Shown piece after piece: positions 59,151-64,000 of a stretch of 64,000 bases of DNA. A program made the position numbers and the translations under genes. The notes under the pieces are model-generated. The model saw nothing but the letters and a program-made list of their open reading frames with translations. It made no database searches and was not told the DNA's origin. The DNA is from Acestrorhynchus altus (taxonomy: Eukaryota > Chordata > Actinopteri > Characiformes > Acestrorhynchidae), in the NCBI GenBank assembly GCA_034509495.1, contig CM067507.1, positions 33,000,805 through 33,064,804 on the forward strand, in the 5' to 3' direction. How positions within the stretch are numbered: position 1 is the first letter of the stretch; each line of letters begins with the position of its first letter.

Positions 59151-60300
59151 TAACTGGATCCTCCCACTGCCCGCTCTCTGTGTTCACCCTGAATCTTCTG
59201 TCTGCTGGTACTTGACTCTTCATCCCAACCACCCTTCTGCCTGTGATGGTAGTTCCTCACTCTGATCCTCTGCTTGGCACAATCACTTTCATGAGTAATG
59301 AATCCTCCTTCTCTGGCCATATCTCAGACCACCTTTTGATTTTTCAGATTGCTTCCAACATCAACTTGTTATTCCAATCCATGGAATTTGTCTCCCAGGC
59401 ATTTATCTCCAACGTTCTGAACATTCCCTTCACCTCTTTGAATCCTCCTCCCATTAAATGACACAATTGAGAGCATCTAGGGTGACTTCTTGGCCTCCTC
59501 CAGAAAGGCCTCATTTAACCTGCTTTCCCATTCAGCCAGTATCTATGACTATACTTGCTTGGCCTCTCAACTTTGGCTAGTGGCTACATCCCTTACTGCT
59601 GCTACCTTAACCTGGAGCTGCATCTCCACATTCCTAAGAGTCTTATTGCTTTCTTTCAACTATGATTCTTCACCCTGCCTTTTCAATGCTTCATCACCCC
59701 CTCGCTTCTTGATGTACCACCAGCTCCATGGACACACTTAATAGTCCAGCAGGAGGCAGGCCTTTGGCATCCTTCTTCAATACCAATTTGGGGTGTCTTT
59801 CCTGCAAGCTTCCTCCAATCTTGCCATATACCTAGATACAGATCCTGTCATGGCATTTCATGTCCCACCTTCAGTCCCACTTTGTCCACCTTTACCCTGA
59901 GGCATCAATCCTGCATGGCTGTCACCACTACCATCCTCCTGCACTCTATAAAATGCCTGTTAAGTTGACCTCCTCTGGGGTACTCCTACAACATGCATTG
60001 CACATTAACACTGTTACACCCCTTCTCCATATAGGCCCATTCCTCATGTCTTTGAGGAGCCAGTTTGGCTTCTTCCATGAACAGGCCCTGCATTGTCTCC
60101 ATGCACAATTTGTTTTGGCTCTGCCCTGCAACCCCAGTGTACCACTTGTTTTACTGCCTCTGACTTCTCCTCAACATTGTCACACATTTTCTCCGCGCAT
60201 CTCTCAGATCTTGGGAACTGTGTCATGTCATCACTTGCCTGCTACGGGAACTTGAATCTGAACAAGGGTTTCCCATTACCATGAAAACTGAGAAGCCACA
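59151..60300. other. Pyrimidine-rich, CpG-poor stretch (origin unknown)
   Basis: About 1.1 kb with plus-strand C+T well above A+G and almost no CpG, unlike its neighbours. Open frames at 59243-59461, 59490-59741 and 59860-60255 lie one after another. One carries SGHISDHLLIFQI, loosely like the SDH end of a LINE endonuclease domain. I could not recognise a protein. A very old retroelement is one possibility. Confidence 0.35.
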
Positions 60301-60776
60301 ATAAGGTCAACCAACAACAAAGCCATCAACAGTCAACAGCTCCTACATTTCTAACCATTAGTGTCTGCATTACCTCTGTTTGGTATCAAGAAGTGATTTC
60401 CGGTCTTAGATATCATCTTCTTCCAAAGTTGTGGACAAGAGAGGAAAGATGTGTTGGACTTGGAAAAGTGGGAGCATGGCAGGTAAGATATCTGAGTCCT
60501 GGCTCCTTTTAACATTTCTTCCTGAGGTTTCCTTAAAATGTCACCCCTAGCTGTTCATTAATTCACTAGTAGCAGCACCACAAACTAATAAAATCACAGT
60601 AAATGTATTTATTCAGCCATCATCTTAGCTATCTCAGTTTACAACTCTCTTCACAAAACCTTCTTCCTCCAAGCACACCAAAATATGCATCTAACACAGT
60701 CCATTTACTATGCACTAACCATTCTCATCCATTAAAGACCTTTAACTTCTTCTGTAGTGTTCTCTACTTTAAATAG
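60301..60776. other. Unassigned DNA
   Basis: Nothing is recognised. Confidence 0.5.
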
Positions 60777-61055
60777 TCAAATAAAATAAGAGTAATGTGC
60801 TGCATTCAGGTGAATTTGCCCTCCACGTTTAACCCATTCACACAACGATACACATGCATACAGAGTATTGAATTCACACACTAGGGCACAGTGAGCACAC
60901 GTGCCCAGAGCAGTTGGCAACCCTATCCACTGGGCCCGGGAAGCAGCTGGAAAGTTAAGTGTTGTGCTCAAGGGGACTTCAGTAATGTCCTTGCCAGCAG
61001 TGAATTGAAACACCAACTTTCAGTTTCTGGTTTCCTAATGACCAGGTCTCAGCTT
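60777..61055 (-). repeat. tRNA-headed SINE, decayed
   Basis: Minus-strand head with an A-box-like CTGGTCATTAGGAA and a decayed B box (GTTTCAATTC, near 61003-61012). The body follows: TCCCCTTGAGCACAAC, GGGTTGCCAACTGCTC, GTGTGCTCACTGTGCCCTAG and the tail GTTAAACGTGGAGGGCAAAT. A tail piece of the same family is at 43028. Confidence 0.65.
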
Positions 61056-61239
61056 CCATATATTTGGTCAGATTCAGCATATTCTGTAGCATGAGGACAT
61101 CGGTACCACAGTCTAGCACAGCACATGCTTGTTTTCAAGTGTGCTCTACACAGCATCAGTGCATCTCCAAAACTGATTGTCTAAATTGTCTGTCTTGTTT
61201 GCAATGCAACAGTACTAGTAATTTATTTGTTATTTATTA

Positions 61240-61242
<3 letters not shown>
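61056..61242. other. Unassigned DNA
   Basis: Nothing is recognised. Confidence 0.5.

Positions 61243-61315
<73 letters not shown>
61243..61315. repeat. (AT)n microsatellite
   Basis: About 72 bases of pure AT, the longest in the window. Confidence 0.98.
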
Positions 61316-61317
<2 letters not shown>

Positions 61318-61751
61318 TAAAAAGTTCTGGATTTCACATTTAAGCCATAAATCAAAAATGCTTAAAATGTCACTTTACATGTATTTAATACAAAATATTA
61401 CACTTTTTAAATGAAATATGAACATGGAGATGCACAAGTACATCTAATCTAGTTTAGTTTCTAAGTTTCCTGGAGTCCTTTGGGGATCTAGACCTGCGGC
61501 TGAAAACAGAAGCTGTCTGAACTCGAGCCCAAGTTTCTTCCCACAGTTATATATTTTCTCCTGTTGTATCTGGGGCCTACTATCGTTTTTTTGATCTACA
61601 ACACATTATTTGAGATCCTCCATGTTTTGATAGCCTCTGGTCAGCCATATATGATCACCTCCTGGTTTCTACATTTATTGTCCATTTTATCAGCTTACAA
61701 TTCAGAAGCATGTTGTAGTTCTATAATTCCAGACTGTTATTCATCTGTTTC
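61316..61751. other. Unassigned DNA
   Basis: Nothing is recognised. Confidence 0.5.
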
Positions 61752-62262
61752 TCTGCATCCTTTATTCTCCTCCGTTCACCCTGATCTTCAATGGTCAGGA
61801 CCCCACAGGACCACCACCGAGCAGCTATTATGTGGGTGGTGGGTCATTCTCAGCACTGCAGTCACACTGACATGGTGGTGGTGTGTTAGTGTGTGTTGTG
61901 CTGGTACAAGTGGATCAGACACAGCAGTGCTGCTGGAGTGTTTAAACCCCTCAGTGTCACTGCTGGACCGAGAACAGTCCACCAACCAGAAATAAACAGT
62001 CAACAGCGTCCTGTGAGCCCTGATGAAGGACTAGAGGATGACCAACACAAACTGTGCAGAAACAGTTGAGCTTCTGTCTCTGACTTTACATCTACAAGGT
62101 GGAGACACTACGAAGGAGTGTCTAATAGAGTGGACAGGGTTAAAACACTCAAGCAGCACTGCTGTGTCTGATACACCACCACGTCAGTGTGACTGTCAGG
62201 GTCCTATGGGGTCCTGATCATTGAAGAAAAGGGTGAAAGGAGGAGAATGAAGTCTGCAGTAT
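61752..62262. mobile_element. Family B, copy 4, fold-back form
   Basis: Left arm 61752-61951 and right arm 62141-62262 are inverted copies of each other. The left reads ATTCTCCTCCGTTCACCCTG and the right ends AGGGTGAAAGGAGGAGAAT; both carry the GTCAGTGTGAC and TGTGTCTGAT blocks. The spacer holds GATGAAGGACTAGAGGATGA, TGTCTCTGACTTTACATCTA and GTGTCTAATAGAGTGGACAG. The right arm has a deletion of about 80 bases. No coding capacity. Confidence 0.8.
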
Positions 62263-62823
62263 GCGCTATGCTATTGATACAGCGCAGACACACCGGTTAA
62301 CAGTTTAGAATGACTCTGTGAACCTGCATAAAAAATCCTTGAGCCCTAAACCTAATGCAGCTTAGACTTATTATACTGACGAGTTGGGCCCACAATCCTT
62401 CGCTTTCCTCGCATTTGAAGGCAGCTATATTTCTTATTCCTACCACACAAGTAGAGTTCTGTTTTTATATTATTCTAACCGTTATTGCCATTATAAATAT
62501 TATTATTACTGTTATGTTTTCCGTTTTCTTCAGACACGACCATGTGTTTTGATCTTGGACTGAAGTCAGCAGGGAGCTGAAGAGAATATTTGCTAGTTGT
62601 AAAAATAGCTGTGGCGGACTTGGCAGAGACGATCTCATTCTTTATGCAAGCTGACCTCCCTCATCGCCCCCCCACCCACCTGCAATATCAGCGTACAGGG
62701 AAACCTTATATCATCAGGAATAAAAAAGAAAGAAGAAACAGTACAGTATAAATCAATGTGTGGTGTGTAAAGTGAGCTGGTGAAACCCTCCCCCTCAACG
62801 GTGTGTGAAGGGTGTTCGGTGTT
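62263..62823. other. Unassigned DNA
   Basis: Nothing is recognised. Confidence 0.5.
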
Positions 62824-62861
62824 TGTGTGTATGTGTGTGTGCGTGTGTGTGTGTGTGTGTA
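62824..62861. repeat. (GT)n microsatellite
   Basis: About 38 bases of GT with AT and GC interruptions. Confidence 0.95.
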
Positions 62862-63023
62862 GTCCTGGTGTGGTAAATTGTAGCAGATTTGCCTCTGGGG
62901 ATGTTCAGCTGAAGGAAAGGCCCAGCCGCTGACAGAAACATTATTCAAATCATACTCCTCCTTTTTCTTCTCTTCCTTTACCCCCTCTTTCTTCTGTAGT
63001 AAAATCTGACATTTAGAGCAGGT

Positions 63024-63047
63024 AGAGAGAGAGAGAGAGAGAGAGAC
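63024..63047. repeat. (GA)n microsatellite
   Basis: About 23 bases of GA. Confidence 0.93.
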
Positions 63048-63117
63048 AGAGACTAAAGGATATCATTTAGTTTTTCATAAAAACACTGACACACTGATAA
63101 AATTATGTGTTTCTTAT

Positions 63118-63310
63118 TGTTCTGGCCGGCAACGATACAAAGGGTGGCAGTTCGAAAAGAAACATGAGTCGGAGGAAACATGTGGATGATCTCTCCCCCT
63201 TGGCATCGAGAGCAGGGCATGTAATGTAGGAGGCTACTTCGGGGGATGGGTAATTGGCACGTCTAAATTAGGGTGAAAAATTGGAAAAATGACAAAAATG
63301 TAATAAAGAA
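63118..63310 (+). repeat. SINE (HE1-like body), decayed
   Basis: GAGTCGGAGGAAACATGTGG, GGCATCGAGAGCAGGGC, GGGATGGGTAATTGGCAC and TCTAAATTAGGGTGAAAAAT are body and tail phrases of a common fish SINE. A B-box-like GGCAGTTCGAAAAG lies at 63146. The head is poorly kept. Confidence 0.5.
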
Positions 63311-63329
63311 AAAATAAGTTAAGCTCTGT

Positions 63330-64000
63330 CCACCTGTACATGCTCAACCTGCATACAGACTCTGACTGATCAGCAAGAGTGGGGGGGGCTAACGACATCA
63401 CTGAGACTTGTTCTCTGTTCTTGCTCACATGGCGGTCAGATTCCAGAATTAAAGTCCTTAGAAGTGATAGTAATGATACATTTATTTATACATCAAGGTT
63501 ATTTATTAATTAATTTGGACCACTGTCAACTTTAAGAATTAAGAAATATGATAAATATCCTTGTCAATCTAATCATTGCAATAACTCATCAAAGGTCTTG
63601 CATTTTCAGCTTAAAAGCACTCTGTGTAACGTCTCACGGCACAGAGGTAGGAGGCGGAAGTACTTGCAGGGTTGTATTTAATGATAACTCACAATTGTAA
63701 GCAGACATGGAAACACGACACGAGTAAGCAACTAGACACACATACAAACGAGAAGAAGGACGCAGACTAACTGAGACAAGGGAATTATAAACACACACGA
63801 TAATGAGACACGGCTGGGACATGATAACGATGGGGCAGGGTTACAGGAGGAACACAGCTGGGAATGGGAGGAGATATGACATGTGCTCAAAAGCACATGG
63901 AACAGTAAACACAACACAGACCAGCAGTAAGTGACACTCTGGATAATCAATTACCAACAGGATTTCTGATATAAAGTGTTTTTATTCCTTCTCAGCAAAA
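63330..64000 (-). repeat. Family C, copy 8, split by a solo LTR
   Basis: CAACCTGCATACAGACTCTG, ACTGATCAGCAAGAG, CCTTGTCAATCTAATCATTG and TTTTCAGCTTAAAAGCACTC continue after the LTR as GGATAATCAATTACC and CAACAGGATTTCTGATATAA, matching copy 7 in order. It runs off the window end. Confidence 0.7.
63625..63936 (-). mobile_element. Solo LTR, copy 4
   Basis: Plus-strand ends are TGTAACGTCTC and GTAAGTGACA, so on the minus strand it opens TGTCACTTAC. CTCTG flanks both sides exactly (63620-63624 and 63937-63941). Minus-strand GTAACCCTGCCCCATCG and ATCATGTCCCAG align with copy 1. It is 312 bases, the shortest copy, with a clean 5-base duplication. Confidence 0.8.

Overview
This window is non-coding DNA from a ray-finned fish. 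The grounds are AT-rich sequence packed with long dinucleotide, trinucleotide and tetranucleotide microsatellites, several fish-type Tc1-like transposon lineages, tRNA-derived SINEs, RTE-like LINE debris and small LTRs. There is no bacterial gene density, no operon, no CRISPR array, and no tRNA or rRNA gene that I can see. An otophysan (characin or catfish relative) is a guess from repeat style only. I found no complete protein-coding gene. The window is best read as intergenic DNA or the inside of one or more long introns.

Layout. 1-7 kb: mostly unique, with two splice-framed exon candidates (902-1035 and 4058-4113), a hAT-like MITE and a CpG-dense, CCAAT-bearing patch (5555-5860). 7-11 kb: two decayed Tc1-like elements and copies of the two commonest short DNA elements, called families A and B here. 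11-18.7 kb: mostly unique, including a minus-strand exon-like open frame ending at 14064-14139. 18.7-20 kb: a degraded RTE/BovB-like reverse transcriptase on the minus strand. 20-30 kb: microsatellites, two solo LTRs, a Tc1 fragment and SINE pieces. 30-47 kb: four copies of a CCAGC-rich repeat, all in the same orientation, plus more family A/B copies including a nested A-B-A insertion at 43955-44360. 47-53 kb: a locally duplicated segment whose second copy carries a retroposon tail, SINEs, a third solo LTR and the unclassified repeat family C. 53-64 kb: microsatellites (a 390-base compound array near 58 kb), a pyrimidine-rich stretch at 59.2-60.3 kb, a fold-back family B copy, two SINEs, and a family C copy split by a solo LTR with a clean 5-base target duplication.

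Family names A, B and C and the 'CCAGC repeat' are labels for this window only, built by aligning copies to each other by eye. Named classes (Tc1, RTE, hAT, SINE, LTR) rest on remembered consensus features and visible termini, not on a database search. The most useful leads are the exon candidates, the two local duplications (47855/49424 and 42643/45636), the apparent birth of a GAT microsatellite, and the nested insertions that give relative ages. I saw no evidence of a new gene system.
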